Source of the DNA: CAUJIW01 sp963205175
GTDB lineage: Bacteria; Pseudomonadota; Alphaproteobacteria; Sphingomonadales; Sphingomonadaceae
NCBI GenBank assembly: GCA_041060555.1
Contig: JBEUDS010000022.1
Direction: 5' to 3' (one strand)
DNA: 59,055 bases
The position numbers were made by a program, and so were the translations under genes. The notes beneath the pieces were generated by a model. The model did not search any database and was not told the DNA's origin. It saw only the letters and a list, made by a program, of their open reading frames with translations. Every line of letters starts with the position of its first letter. Position 1 is the stretch's first letter. Below are positions 25,143 to 34,531 of this stretch, piece by piece.

Positions 25143-26321
25143 TCAGCCGAAGCGGGGCGGCATCAGGGCCGGATCGTCGCTGAGATAATAGTCGATCCAG
25201 CGGTGGAAATACTGGTTGCCCGGCTCGTTGCGGCCGAACACCACATGCTTGAGCGCGCCCGACTCCAGCCCGCGCTGCACCGACAGGCCGAGCAGATAAT
25301 CCTCGTCGTTGACCACATCGCGGAAAAACTGGGTGATGGTGTCGAGGTCCACCTGCTCCTGGTCCGTCGCCGGCGGTTTGCGGGACAGGTAGTTCAGGAT
25401 GGTCCGGTTCTTGTCCGGCGTCGGCCCCGGCAGCAGCTGGGCGATCTGGCACATCTCCGGCGCCACGAAGATTGACACGTTGGGAAACAGCGTGCGCACG
25501 AAATCATAGCCGTCATTCTCGTGCGCCGCCCAGTCATCGCGCGGCACCTGCCGCAGCTGGGGCAGCTTGTGCTGCGGGAAGCCGATGCGCAGATGCGGCC
25601 CGAACGCCTCGAACGTCATGACGTTGGACGGACTGCGCGTCGCCACCGTGTTGGCGTGCGCCGCCGCGAAGTGATAGCCCTCAAGATAGCCATCGTAGGC
25701 AACCTTCCAGTTGGCGCCGAAAATCTCCTTGGCGCCGTGGAAATGCCAGTTGGCGAAGTCGCAGTGCTCCAACTCCGCCACCATGCCGCCGAGGAAACCG
25801 CGCACATCGATGGGATGCCCCGGCGTCAGCACGACAAAGATCATGCCCGCCACTTCCTCGCACGGCAGCTTCGTCAGTCCGTGAGCCACCTTGTCGATGT
25901 CGCCGAACTTGGCGCGATCGGCGACGCCCAGCAGGCTGCCATCGTTGTTAAAGGTCCAACCATGGTAGATGCAGCTGAACCGGCTGCAATGACCCTTGCC
26001 ATCGTTCACCACATGGGCGCCGCGATGGGTGCAGACGTTGAGCATGGCATGGGCCTTGCCGTCCTTGGTGCGGGTGATCAGCACCGGCTTGCCCATCACG
26101 TCCATCGCCTTGTAGTCGCCAGGGTTGGGCAGCTCGATGCTGAGCGCCAGCATCAGCGGCAGGCGCATGAAGATGCGGTCCATCTCCCGCGACCACTGGT
26201 CGGGGTCGGTGTAGCTGCGCGCTGGCACCCGCATTACGTCCGGCGCCTGATCGGTGGTGCCGTGTTCCAGATGGTCGAGCATCGTCTCGACCGCGTCCGC
26301 ATAGTCCTGAACCAGATCCAT
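25143..26321 (-). CDS. Rieske-type aromatic ring-hydroxylating oxygenase, alpha subunit
   Basis: A 392-residue oxygenase alpha subunit. The Rieske [2Fe-2S] ligands are Cys97-x-His99 and Cys117-x2-His120. The mononuclear iron site is Glu214-x2-His217-x4-His222, with Glu in place of the more common bridging Asp. No beta subunit, ferredoxin or reductase gene is nearby, so it is probably a homotrimeric (alpha3) type using an electron-transfer partner encoded elsewhere. ATG 26321 has a GGAGG site. It is divergent from a TetR gene that may control it. It could hydroxylate an aromatic ring, or a steroid as KshA does; the substrate is open. Confidence 0.9.
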   Translation of the reverse strand: MDLVQDYADAVETMLDHLEHGTTDQAPDVMRVPARSYTDPDQWSREMDRIFMRLPLMLALSIELPNPGDYKAMDVMGKPVLITRTKDGKAHAMLNVCTHRGAHVVNDGKGHCSRFSCIYHGWTFNNDGSLLGVADRAKFGDIDKVAHGLTKLPCEEVAGMIFVVLTPGHPIDVRGFLGGMVAELEHCDFANWHFHGAKEIFGANWKVAYDGYLEGYHFAAAHANTVATRSPSNVMTFEAFGPHLRIGFPQHKLPQLRQVPRDDWAAHENDGYDFVRTLFPNVSIFVAPEMCQIAQLLPGPTPDKNRTILNYLSRKPPATDQEQVDLDTITQFFRDVVNDEDYLLGLSVQRGLESGALKHVVFGRNEPGNQYFHRWIDYYLSDDPALMPPRFG

Positions 26322-26433
26322 CCTGTCCTCCACCCAAGGTCGGCGCCTTCAAGGTCGGCGCCTTGCCGCGCCCTCAGAAAAATCATTACGCGTTATCGAT
26401 TGTGAGCATTGATTTCCCTCAAATGCCCATCCT

Positions 26434-27141
26434 ATGAGAAGCGATAGGGCGACCGTTGGCGCCCGAGGGAGAGAGCACATCTTGGCGGCACGCAAGCGAT
26501 ACAACAGCCCGCTGATGGCGGAACGGCGCCAGCATATGCTGGCGCTCACCCGGCAGATGCTGGCGGAAAGTGGCTATGCCGGGCTGTCGATGCGGGCGCT
26601 GGCGGCGCGCGCCAATGTCGCCGTCTCCACCATCTATGCCGCGTTCGGCTCCAAGGACGATCTGATTTACGAGGCCAGTTCAGAGCTTTACCAGCAGTCT
26701 TTCGACCTCGCCTCGGCCAGTCCGCACCGTCCGTCGCTGGAGATCATCGCCCTGGTCTGCGACGGGCTGGGCCGCAACACCCGCCCCTCCGTCGCCTATG
26801 CCCAGGCCTGCTGCCGCATCTATTTCCTGGCGGAGCGTGACTCCACCCTCGGCCGGAAGCTGTCCAGCCTGCTGCACGACTGGATTCTCGATCTGCTGGG
26901 CACGCTGCGGGCGCGGGATGAGTTGCAGCCATGGACGCCGCTGGCCACGCTGGCCCAGGACATCAGCTCGCACTTGTGGGCGATGGTGTACGACTGGACG
27001 CTCGGCCGGTACCCGGACGCCACGCTGGGCACCCGCTACGAGCTGATCCTGACCACGGCCCTGCTGCCCTATGCCACCCCCGCCTTCCAGCCGGCCCTGA
27101 CGGCGCGCGTCGACGCCCTGGCCCGGCTGCTCGCCGGCTGA
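26434..27141 (+). CDS. TetR-family transcriptional regulator
   Basis: A 235-residue regulator with a TetR helix-turn-helix at about residues 30-80 (MRALAARANVAVSTIYAAFGSKDDL) and a helical effector domain. It is divergent from the Rieske oxygenase (112-bp gap containing ATTACGCGTTATCGATTGTG) and upstream of the flavoprotein gene, so it may repress one or both. The start is uncertain: ATG 26434 is used, but TTG 26482 has a better purine-rich site and gives a more usual length. Confidence 0.83.
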   Translation: MRSDRATVGARGREHILAARKRYNSPLMAERRQHMLALTRQMLAESGYAGLSMRALAARANVAVSTIYAAFGSKDDLIYEASSELYQQSFDLASASPHRPSLEIIALVCDGLGRNTRPSVAYAQACCRIYFLAERDSTLGRKLSSLLHDWILDLLGTLRARDELQPWTPLATLAQDISSHLWAMVYDWTLGRYPDATLGTRYELILTTALLPYATPAFQPALTARVDALARLLAG

Positions 27142-27286
27142 AGCCCCGATGCACTGCAACATCGAAACACGTTAGTCTTTTTGACAGGCCGCGCCACCGG
27201 CCGCCTCGGCTAGACTGCCCCGATGGCCGGCACCGCATCGCCGGCCACTGCTATGGGCCACACCACCTGCCGGGGAGACCGCCACC

Positions 27287-28750
27287 ATGACCGCCTTCCA
27301 GCCGATTGCCGCCGACCGGATTTCCCGCTGGGACCGCAGCGTCGATGTCCTCATCATCGGTTACGGCATCGCCGGCGCCTGCGCGGCCCTGGAGGCGCAC
27401 CGGGCCGGCGCCGAGGTGCTGGTGGTCGAACGCGCCAGCGGTGGCGGCGGTGCCAGCGCGCTGTCGTCGGGCATCTTCTACCTCGGCGGCGGCACCGCCG
27501 TGCAGCAGGCCTGCGGCTACGAGGATGACGCCGAGGAAATGTACAAGTTCCTCATGGCCAGCACCCAGGCGCCCGACGCGCAGCTGGTGCGCCGCTACTG
27601 CGACGACAATGTCGAGCATTTCAACTGGCTGGAGGCCCAGGGCGTGCCGTTCGAGCGCACCAGCTTCAAGGGCAAGGCGGTGTTTCTCAACACCACCGAA
27701 TGCCTGTTCAGCACCGGCAGCGAAAAGGTCTGGCCGTTCCGCGAGGTCGCCAAACCCGCCCCGCGCGGCCACAAGGTGGCGGGTCAGGGCGAAAATGCCG
27801 GTGCGGTGGGCATGGCGGCGATCCTGCAGCGCTGCACGGACGAAGGCGTGCCGGCGCTCTACGATGCCCAGGCCACCGGTCTCGTCGTCGACGCCTCGGG
27901 GCGCGTCGTCGGCGTGCAGGCGAAACAGCTGGGCACGACGCTGCACCTTCAGGCCCGGCGCGGCGTCATCCTCGCCACCGGCGGCTTCAACATGAACAAG
28001 ACGATGCTGGCCGAACACGCGCCGCGCATGCTGGGCAACGCCGAGCCGCTCGGCATCCCCTACAACGATGGCGCCGGCATCACCATGGGCCACGCCGCCG
28101 GGGCCGACACCCAGGCAATGGGCGGCGTCATCGCCACGGCGTCCTTCTATCCGCCGGCCCAGCTGATCAAGGGTATCCTGGTCAACCGTCGCGGCGAGCG
28201 TTTCGTCGCCGAGGATGCCTATCACGGCCGCACCGCCGACTTCATCATCGAGCAGCCCGGCCACACCGCCTATCTCATCGTCGACGCCGACATTTTCGCC
28301 TACCCGGAAATCACCTCGGCCGGCCACACGCTGGTGGACGGCTGGGAGACGGTGGCCGAGATGGAAGCCGGGCTCAACATGCCGGCCGGCGCCCTGCAGC
28401 GCACCATCGCCGACTACAACCGGCACGCCGTCCACGGCGAGGACCCGCTGCTGCACAAGCACCCCGACTGGGTGAAGCCGCTGGACAAGGGGCCGTATGC
28501 CGCCTTCGACGTGTCGTTCAACAAGTCGGTCTATCTGTTTCTGACGCTGGGCGGGCTCAAGACCACCGCGCGGACGGAAGTCCTGCGGGCCGACGGCACC
28601 ATCATTCCCGGCCTCTACGCCGTGGGCGCCTGCGCCTCGTCCATCCCGCAGGACGGCAAGGGTTACGCCAGCGGCCTGAGCCTGGGGCCGGGCTCCTACT
28701 TCGGCCGTGTCGCCGGCCGCCAGGCCGCCGCCGCCAACGCGACGGCCTGA
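27287..28750 (+). CDS. FAD-binding dehydrogenase, 3-ketosteroid dehydrogenase-like
   Basis: A 487-residue flavoprotein of the fumarate reductase/ketosteroid dehydrogenase group. The FAD-binding GxGxxG motif is in VLIIGYGIAGACAALEA (about 21-37), followed by the ribose Glu/Arg strand VLVVERASGGGGAS. The second FAD segment is GLYAVGACASS (about 444-454). Size and C-terminal SIPQDGKGYASGLSLGPGSYFG resemble delta-4(5alpha)-ketosteroid dehydrogenases and related enzymes acting on cyclic ketones. A GGGGAG site precedes ATG 27287. Neighbours of the HsaA, HsaC and FadD3 type make a steroid-like or terpenoid substrate plausible, but not proven. Confidence 0.82.
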   Translation: MTAFQPIAADRISRWDRSVDVLIIGYGIAGACAALEAHRAGAEVLVVERASGGGGASALSSGIFYLGGGTAVQQACGYEDDAEEMYKFLMASTQAPDAQLVRRYCDDNVEHFNWLEAQGVPFERTSFKGKAVFLNTTECLFSTGSEKVWPFREVAKPAPRGHKVAGQGENAGAVGMAAILQRCTDEGVPALYDAQATGLVVDASGRVVGVQAKQLGTTLHLQARRGVILATGGFNMNKTMLAEHAPRMLGNAEPLGIPYNDGAGITMGHAAGADTQAMGGVIATASFYPPAQLIKGILVNRRGERFVAEDAYHGRTADFIIEQPGHTAYLIVDADIFAYPEITSAGHTLVDGWETVAEMEAGLNMPAGALQRTIADYNRHAVHGEDPLLHKHPDWVKPLDKGPYAAFDVSFNKSVYLFLTLGGLKTTARTEVLRADGTIIPGLYAVGACASSIPQDGKGYASGLSLGPGSYFGRVAGRQAAAANATA

Positions 28751-28774
28751 ACCGGCATCACCGAGCCCGCAGCC

Positions 28775-29578
28775 TTACAGGCCGAAACCGCCGGAGACGT
28801 TGATCTGCTGCCCCGTCACGTAGGCGGCACGGCTGGAGGCGAGAAACACCGCCGCATGACCGATGTCCTCCGGCCGGCCCCACCGCTTGAGCGCCAGCAT
28901 CTTCTGGGTCTCGTCGACCCAGGCCTGCGGGAAGGCACCCTGCCTGGTCAGTTCGAGGAACATCCCGGCCTCGATCACGCCCACCAGCACGCTGTTGGCG
29001 CGCACGCCGTATTTGCCTTCCTCGCGGGCAATGCCGCGCACCAGCGACTCGTTGCTGGCCTTGGGCGCCACCGACAGGCCGTCCTTTTCCGGCCAGCGCA
29101 TGTGCCCGGCCGAGCCCAGCGTGACGTAGGAGCCGCCACCTTGGGCGCGCAGATGCGGCAAGGTCGCCTTGAACGCGGTGAAGAAGCCGTTGACCTCGAT
29201 ATCGATCGCCCGCCGCCACTGTTCCTGCGTCGTCTCGGCGAGATAGACCTGATCCACCAGCGGACCCGCCGCCCACACCACCGTATGGATACGCCCGTGG
29301 GCGGCAATCGCCGCCTCGACGGTGGCGCGCACCTGGGCAGGATCGAGCACGTCGACGGCATGCGTCGTCGCCTTGCGTCCGAGCCCGGCGATCGATGTCG
29401 CCAGCCCATCGGCCACCGCCTGCTTCGAGCGGTAGGTGATCGCCACGTCGGAGCCTGCCTCGGCAAACGCCTGCACCACCCCCTGGCCAATGCCGCCGCT
29501 GCCGCCGAACACCAGCGCCGCGCCGGCCGGGAACATCGGTTCGCCACTCGCGGCCGCGTGTGTCAGGACGTCACTCAT
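28775..29578 (-). CDS. Short-chain dehydrogenase/reductase family protein, catalytic Tyr replaced
   Basis: A 267-residue SDR. The nucleotide-binding glycine motif is FGGSGGIGQG (24-33), followed by an acidic DVLDP (76-80) and WAAGP replacing the usual NAG motif. Ser156 and Lys173 of the active site are present, but the Tyr of YxxxK is Ser169. The C-terminal VTGQQINVSGGFGL is canonical. The enzyme may still bind NAD(P)(H), but ordinary SDR proton transfer would be impaired. ATG 29578 has a GGGAGAGG site. It converges on the ketosteroid-dehydrogenase-like gene and is divergent from the GMC pair. Confidence 0.85.
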   Translation of the reverse strand: MSDVLTHAAASGEPMFPAGAALVFGGSGGIGQGVVQAFAEAGSDVAITYRSKQAVADGLATSIAGLGRKATTHAVDVLDPAQVRATVEAAIAAHGRIHTVVWAAGPLVDQVYLAETTQEQWRRAIDIEVNGFFTAFKATLPHLRAQGGGSYVTLGSAGHMRWPEKDGLSVAPKASNESLVRGIAREEGKYGVRANSVLVGVIEAGMFLELTRQGAFPQAWVDETQKMLALKRWGRPEDIGHAAVFLASSRAAYVTGQQINVSGGFGL

Positions 29579-29820
29579 CGCCTCTCCCCCTTCGGATCTG
29601 ATGGCCTGCGACATGGCGCGGCCTGATTGATTATGTTTTTCGTAGTACATGAATTATTTTTCTACGCAATACGCCATCGCGAACGCGCGCGATGCCCCGT
29701 TTCGACGAGCGCTGCCCATCCACCCGCGACGCTGCCCGCACGCCCGGTCATGCGGCCAATTACTTTGGGCTTGAAATATATCGGCGACGCCATAGCCTGA
29801 CGACGGATCGGGAGACCCAC
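29579..29820. promoter_or_regulatory. Divergent promoter region between SDR and GMC genes
   Basis: The central part (about 29625-29675) is AT-rich and carries TTTTTCGTAG followed by ATTTTTCTACGCAA, that is, CGTAG and CTACG arms flanked by T-runs. It is a likely operator/promoter for both directions. No gene was seen here. Confidence 0.35.
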
Positions 29821-30378
29821 ATGACACTCGACAGACGCGACCTGCTGAAGCGCGCCGCCGGCGGGCTGGTGCTGGCCCAGATGGCCTCCGGCCTCAGCTG
29901 GACAACCCCGGCCCGCGCCGCCGCCGCGCAGGCGCCGTTGCGCACCCTCAGCGCCACCGAGGGCAGGATCATCGCCGGCCTGGGTGACGTGCTGGCACCG
30001 GGTGCGGCGACTCTCGGGCTGGCGCATTATCTCGACCACCATCTCAGCGTGGCGCCGGCCGAGAGCCTGCTGATGCTGCGCTATCTCGACGTCCTGCCGC
30101 CCTACATCGGTTTCTACCGCGCGGGCCTCGCCGCCACCGAAGCGCTGCGGGCCCGCCTGCTGGGTGTGCCGCTGGAGGCCATGACCGCCGCCGACTGGCA
30201 GCGCCTGCTGCAGGCCATGCTGGCGCCGGACCTCGCTGGCTGGCAGGGCCCGCCCGCCGGCCTGTTCTATTTCGCCCTGCGCGGTGATGCGGTGGACGTC
30301 GTCTATGGCACGCGCGCCGGCTTCGAGCGCCTGGGCGTTGACTATCTGGCCCACATCGAACCGGAGACCGACTGGTGA
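29821..30378 (+). CDS. Gluconate 2-dehydrogenase subunit 3-like protein (GMC partner, Tat-exported)
   Basis: A 185-residue small subunit. It begins with a twin-arginine signal (MTLDRRDLLKRAAGGLVLAQ, mature protein from about residue 35). The remainder is a helical domain like the small subunits that accompany periplasmic GMC dehydrogenases and guide their export. The next gene, overlapping by four bases (GTGA), encodes the GMC catalytic subunit, which has no signal of its own and probably hitch-hikes through Tat. A cytochrome subunit was not found. Confidence 0.82.
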   Translation: MTLDRRDLLKRAAGGLVLAQMASGLSWTTPARAAAAQAPLRTLSATEGRIIAGLGDVLAPGAATLGLAHYLDHHLSVAPAESLLMLRYLDVLPPYIGFYRAGLAATEALRARLLGVPLEAMTAADWQRLLQAMLAPDLAGWQGPPAGLFYFALRGDAVDVVYGTRAGFERLGVDYLAHIEPETDW

Positions 30379-31958
30379 GCCCGCCCTCTGCTGCCCCGAC
30401 CGACACGGTTGACGTCCTCATCGTCGGCGCCGGCGCCGCCGGTTCGCTGCTCGCCGCCCGGCTGGCCCAGGCCGGCAAGTCGGTCCTGGTGCTGGAGGCC
30501 GGCCCGCCGTGGAATGGCGGCGATCTGGTCAGCTCGCACATCTGGAGCCGGCGCCTGCGCTGGGGCGGCCCCGGCGTCGCCACCACCGGCGCCCAACCGA
30601 TCGGCTTTGGCTACAATGCCGGCTGGGGCGTCGGCGGTGCGGCGCTGCACCACTACGGCACCTGGCCGCGCCTGAAACCCGCCGACTTCACCATGCACAG
30701 CCGCTACGGTCGCGGGCTGGACTGGCCGATCGGCTACGACGATCTGCGCCCCTATTACGACACGATCCAGGAGGAAGTCGGCGTGTCCGGCGACGCCGAG
30801 GCCGAAGTCTGGCGACCGGCCGGCGCCCCCTACCCGATGCCGCCGCTGCAGTCGTTCAAACAGTCCGCCGTGCTGGCGCGCGGCTTCAAGGCGATGGGCA
30901 AGCGCGTGGCGCCGGCGCCGATGGCCATCACCTCGACCGAATACAAGGGTCGACCGGCCTGCATGTACGACGGCTGGTGCGATGCCGGCTGCCCGATCAT
31001 GGCGCTGGCCAATCCGCAGGTGCTCTACCTGCCGCAGGCGGAAGAGGCCGGTGCGCGGATCGTCGCCAACGCCGCCGTCACCCGCCTGCTCGCCAGCCGC
31101 AAGGACCGGGTGGATGGCGTCGAATATCGACTGGCCGACGGCACCCTGGTGCGCCAGTCGGCCCGCCTGGTCATTCTGGCCGCCTCGGTGGTCGGCAACC
31201 CCGCCCTGCTGCTCAATTCCGCCTCCGACCTGCACCCGCGTGGCATCGGCAACGCCACCGGCCTGGTCGGCCGCTACGTCATGACCCATGCCCTGGTGCA
31301 GATCGCCGGCCTGTTCACGGAGGAGACCGAGCCGCATCTGGGCGTGATTGGCGCTCACCAGATCTGCCACGACGACTATGACAAGCAGGCAACGCCGGGC
31401 GCCTTCGGCAGCCGGCAATGGCTGATCGCCCCGGCAATCAAGCCCAACGACCTAGCGGGCCTGGCCAATGTCCGCGCCGACCTGGTCGGCCCGGCGCTGG
31501 ATGCCTTCATGCGCCGCGCCGTGCGCCACGCCGCCAACATGATCGGCATGAACGAGGAAGAGCCCCACCGCGACAACCGGGTCGAGCTGACCACCGACAC
31601 CAACGCCTGGGGCGTCAAGGGCGCCCGGCTGGTGCACGGCTTCTCGGAGGATGCCCGCAAGCTCTGGCAGGCGATGGCCGACGAAGGCATGGCGATCTTC
31701 AAGGCCGCCGGCGCGACGGACGCCTGGCACAGCCCGATGAACTCCGCCCACCTGATGGGCGGCACCGTCATGGGCACCGCACGCGACAACTCGGTCACCG
31801 ATTCCCATGGCCGGGTGCACGACCTGCAGAACCTGTTCATTGCCGGCGCCGGCCTGTTCCCGACCTCCGGCGCCGCCAACCCGACCTTCACGCTGCACGC
31901 GCTGGCGGCCCGCAGCGCCGAGCGAATCATCGCGCACTGGGGCCAGTACGCCGTCTAA
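30375..31958 (+). CDS. GMC-family FAD oxidoreductase, dehydrogenase catalytic subunit
   Basis: A 527-residue glucose-methanol-choline family flavoenzyme. The FAD motif VLIVGAGAAGSLLAARLAQAG (about 14-34) and the C-terminal active-site His segment SPMNSAHLMGGTVMG (about 453-467) are visible. The FIAGAGLFPTSGAANPTFT closing motif is also present. With the Tat small subunit it should oxidise an alcohol or sugar-like hydroxyl at the periplasmic face and pass electrons to the respiratory chain. GTG 30375 is coupled to the upstream stop. It converges on a MarR gene with an 18-bp gap. The substrate is unknown. Confidence 0.87.
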   Translation: MSPPSAAPTDTVDVLIVGAGAAGSLLAARLAQAGKSVLVLEAGPPWNGGDLVSSHIWSRRLRWGGPGVATTGAQPIGFGYNAGWGVGGAALHHYGTWPRLKPADFTMHSRYGRGLDWPIGYDDLRPYYDTIQEEVGVSGDAEAEVWRPAGAPYPMPPLQSFKQSAVLARGFKAMGKRVAPAPMAITSTEYKGRPACMYDGWCDAGCPIMALANPQVLYLPQAEEAGARIVANAAVTRLLASRKDRVDGVEYRLADGTLVRQSARLVILAASVVGNPALLLNSASDLHPRGIGNATGLVGRYVMTHALVQIAGLFTEETEPHLGVIGAHQICHDDYDKQATPGAFGSRQWLIAPAIKPNDLAGLANVRADLVGPALDAFMRRAVRHAANMIGMNEEEPHRDNRVELTTDTNAWGVKGARLVHGFSEDARKLWQAMADEGMAIFKAAGATDAWHSPMNSAHLMGGTVMGTARDNSVTDSHGRVHDLQNLFIAGAGLFPTSGAANPTFTLHALAARSAERIIAHWGQYAV

Positions 31959-31976
31959 CACGGTGGCGCCCGCCGC

Positions 31977-32582
31977 TCAGTCCTCGTGGGCCGGCCGGTG
32001 GGTCGCCGCGACCCGGGCGGCCTGTTCGTAGATGCCCGACAGCAGGTCGAGCGTCTGGGTTGCCTGGCGCATCCGCTCATCCAGCCCCGGCACCGCCTGG
32101 GCATAGTCGCCCAGCAGATTGGCGCGCAGCGCCGCATAGGCGTCGGTCAGCTGCATGCCGGCGTCGGTCACCACATAGACGCTGTTCGCCCGGCCGCTAC
32201 CGCCCAGCTTGACCAGCCCCAGCTTGACCAGCTTGCGCAATGCATATTGCAGGTTGGGCACGTCGTCGCGGTTGGTCAGGCGAGCGATTTCCTTCAGACT
32301 CTTGGGCCGGTCGTTGAGGCGGATGACATGCAGCATCGCGTTCTCGCCGCCGCTGAGCGCCAGGCCGCTGACGGCGGCGAAACACTCCGCCTGCCAGCGC
32401 GAAAAGGCCTCCTGGGCCCGCATCAGCGCGTATTCCAGCTCGGTCAGCGGCACCTCGGCCTCCGTGCGTGCCAGATGCCAGCGGCGGTCGAGCGTGCCGT
32501 CCGCCCCGGGCCGGGCGACATGAGACGGTGCGGTTGGGCGACGGGCCACGAACATTCTCCCCTGCTGAGACTGCGCCATCAT
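31977..32582 (-). CDS. MarR-type winged-helix regulator, paralogue of the 46853 gene
   Basis: A 201-residue regulator. After a variable N-terminus, homology starts at WHLARTEAEVPLTELEYALM and includes the winged helix with NRDDVPNLQYALRKLVKLGL. The same pattern is found in the MarR protein at 46853-47494 (WHLAKNPSEYRVTEFEYTVV, NRDDLPNIQYSLRKLEAAKL), so the two are paralogues within one supercluster. It is divergent from the LLM monooxygenase gene, with an AT-rich 88-bp promoter between them, and probably represses it. The start could be 32582, 32579 or 32555; the last has an AGGGGAGA site. Confidence 0.83.
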   Translation of the reverse strand: MMAQSQQGRMFVARRPTAPSHVARPGADGTLDRRWHLARTEAEVPLTELEYALMRAQEAFSRWQAECFAAVSGLALSGGENAMLHVIRLNDRPKSLKEIARLTNRDDVPNLQYALRKLVKLGLVKLGGSGRANSVYVVTDAGMQLTDAYAALRANLLGDYAQAVPGLDERMRQATQTLDLLSGIYEQAARVAATHRPAHED

Positions 32583-32670
32583 AGCGCGTTTTTAAGGATA
32601 GACTCCAATGTAATTCACATTTAAATTTAAAGTATAAAACATATCAACAGCAGCAGAGGGAATTGGGACA

Positions 32671-33777
32671 ATGAGTGAACCGCGCAATCGCATGTTCCGG
32701 CGCAACCATTTCAAACTGGGTACGTTTTCCGCCAACTGCTCCAGCGGCATGGCGGTCACCAAGGTGCCCGAACGCTGGGTCAACAGCTGGGAGAACAACC
32801 TGCGCATGGCGCAGATCTGCGATGCCAACGGCATCGACTTCCTGCTCCCCATCGCCCGCTGGATCGGCTACGGCGGCGAGACTGATTTCCACGGCTCGGT
32901 GCTCGAAACCATGACCTGGGCGGCCGGCCTGCTGGCCTCGACGCAGCGGATTTCCGCCATCGCCACCATCCACACCGCCTGCAACCATCCGGTGGTGATC
33001 GCCAAGCAGATCGCCACCATCGACCAGATCGGCCAGGGCCGCGCCGGTCTCAACATCGTCGCCGGCTGGAACCAGCCCGAATATGAAGCGATGGGCCAGA
33101 CCCTGCCCGACGATCACGAGACCCGCTACGGCTATGCCCAGGAGTGGTTCGACATCATCAAGAAGCTGTGGCGCGAGCCCAAGGCGTTTGACTGGGAAGG
33201 CACCTACTTCAAGCTCAAGGGCGTGTATGGCAACCCCAAGCCGATCTCCGGCACGCCGCCGATCGTCAACGCCGCCGGCTCGCCGCAGGGCCGCGAGTTC
33301 GCCATGCGCAACGCCAACTTCCTGTTCACGCCGGCGATCGACCTGGAGCGCTCGAAGGACGAGATCGCCGAGCTGAAGGAACAGTCGACCCATGTCGGCC
33401 GCGAGGTCGACGTGCTGACCTTCTCCACCGTGGTCTGCCGGGCGACGGAAAAGGAAGCCAAGGATTATCTCGAATACTATGCCCGCCAGAACGCCGACTG
33501 GGAGGCGGTCGACAATCTGGTCAAGCTCCAGTTTGCCCACGCCCACAGCTTCCCGCATGACCTGCTGGCGCTGATCCGCGATCGCATGGCCGCCGGCCAC
33601 GGCGGCTTCCCGCTGGTCGGCACGCCTGAACAGGTGGCTGACGGCATCACCGCCCTGCACAATGCCGGTTTCGGCGGCACCACGCTGGCCTTCGTCAACT
33701 ACGCCGAGGAACTGCCCTACTTCTGCGACACCGTGCTGCCGATCCTGGAAGAGCGCGGCATCCGTCGCGGCGGCTGA
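32671..33777 (+). CDS. LLM-class flavin-dependent monooxygenase, RutA/PyrA-like
   Basis: A 368-residue luciferase-like TIM-barrel monooxygenase. The segments GYGGETDFHGSVLETMTWAA (about 68-87), KQIATIDQIGQGRAGLNIVA and WNQPEYEAMG closely follow the pattern of RutA pyrimidine oxygenase and related ring-opening enzymes such as PyrA. These use a flavin peroxide to open N-heterocycles or cleave C-N or C-S bonds, and need a reductase; one lies 98 bp downstream on the opposite strand. Downstream maleate isomerase in the supercluster would fit an N-heterocycle. Other LLM reactions (sulfone, nitro or ketone oxidation) cannot be excluded. Confidence 0.85.
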   Translation: MSEPRNRMFRRNHFKLGTFSANCSSGMAVTKVPERWVNSWENNLRMAQICDANGIDFLLPIARWIGYGGETDFHGSVLETMTWAAGLLASTQRISAIATIHTACNHPVVIAKQIATIDQIGQGRAGLNIVAGWNQPEYEAMGQTLPDDHETRYGYAQEWFDIIKKLWREPKAFDWEGTYFKLKGVYGNPKPISGTPPIVNAAGSPQGREFAMRNANFLFTPAIDLERSKDEIAELKEQSTHVGREVDVLTFSTVVCRATEKEAKDYLEYYARQNADWEAVDNLVKLQFAHAHSFPHDLLALIRDRMAAGHGGFPLVGTPEQVADGITALHNAGFGGTTLAFVNYAEELPYFCDTVLPILEERGIRRGG

Positions 33778-33801
33778 TCGCCTGCAACGGCGTGCAAGAA
33801 A

Positions 33802-33831
33802 AAGGGGAGCATGGCGTGCCATGCTCCCCTT
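33802..33831. terminator. Bidirectional terminator between LLM monooxygenase and flavin reductase
   Basis: A perfect 14-bp stem (33802-33815 with 33818-33831) and a minimal loop, preceded by an A-run and followed by TCAGTTTC. It lies between two convergent genes and serves both strands. Confidence 0.8.
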
Positions 33832-33875
33832 CAGTTTCAAGGCTCAGGAAAAAAGGTTCAGGACGAAGTCCGCAC

Positions 33876-34397
33876 TCAGCCGGCCAGCGGCATCAGACTG
33901 CCGAACTGCCCGTTCATGTAGAGCAGCGGGCCAATCGCCTCGTTGGTCCGCACCGCCACCACGTCGCCAATCACCATGCCGTGGGTGCCAACCTCAACGA
34001 TGTCATGCACCCGGCACTCAAAGGCCGCCAGCGCGCCCGGCAGCACCGGGCTGCCCGTCACACCCGCCTCCCAGCCGCCAGTGGCGAACCTCTCGTCGAG
34101 TCCCTCGACGGGCATGGCGAAGCGCTGGGCCAGCGCCAGCCCATCCTCCGCCAGCACATTGACGCAAAATGCCCCCGCGTCCCGCACCAGGGCGTAGCTG
34201 CGCCCGGCCCGGTTGATGCCGACCAGCAGACGCGGCGGTTCGGCACAGACGGAGCAGACCGCCGTCGCCGTCAGACCCGCCCTCGCCCCCGCGTGGTCGG
34301 CGGTGATGATGCAGACCGCACCGGTGAGTTGCCGCATCCCGCGCTTGAAAGCCTGCGTATCCGTATAGTTGATCTCGGCGGCGTGATCTTGCGACAT
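33876..34397 (-). CDS. Flavin reductase (RutF/HpaC/StyB-like)
   Basis: A 173-residue flavin reductase-domain protein that makes reduced flavin from NAD(P)H for two-component monooxygenases. FMN-contact segments GAVCIITADHAGARAGLTATAVCSVCAEPPRLLVGIN (about residues 26-62, seen in two blocks) and the late HGMVIGDVVAV are typical. A GGAGG site precedes the ATG. Three possible oxygenase partners are in the cluster: the LLM enzyme (convergent neighbour), the StyA-like enzyme and the HsaA-like enzyme. Proximity favours the first two. Confidence 0.85.
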   Translation of the reverse strand: MSQDHAAEINYTDTQAFKRGMRQLTGAVCIITADHAGARAGLTATAVCSVCAEPPRLLVGINRAGRSYALVRDAGAFCVNVLAEDGLALAQRFAMPVEGLDERFATGGWEAGVTGSPVLPGALAAFECRVHDIVEVGTHGMVIGDVVAVRTNEAIGPLLYMNGQFGSLMPLAG

Positions 34398-34531
34398 CGT
34401 CTATCCTCCGATGGGCTGCGACTGACAGCGCCACCCCTATCCCGACGACCGGGCGGCTTGCTATCCGCGATCGACCCGCCGCTATCCAGCCCGTGCAAGA
34501 AACGCAGATGCCAGATCATCATGCTCCCATG

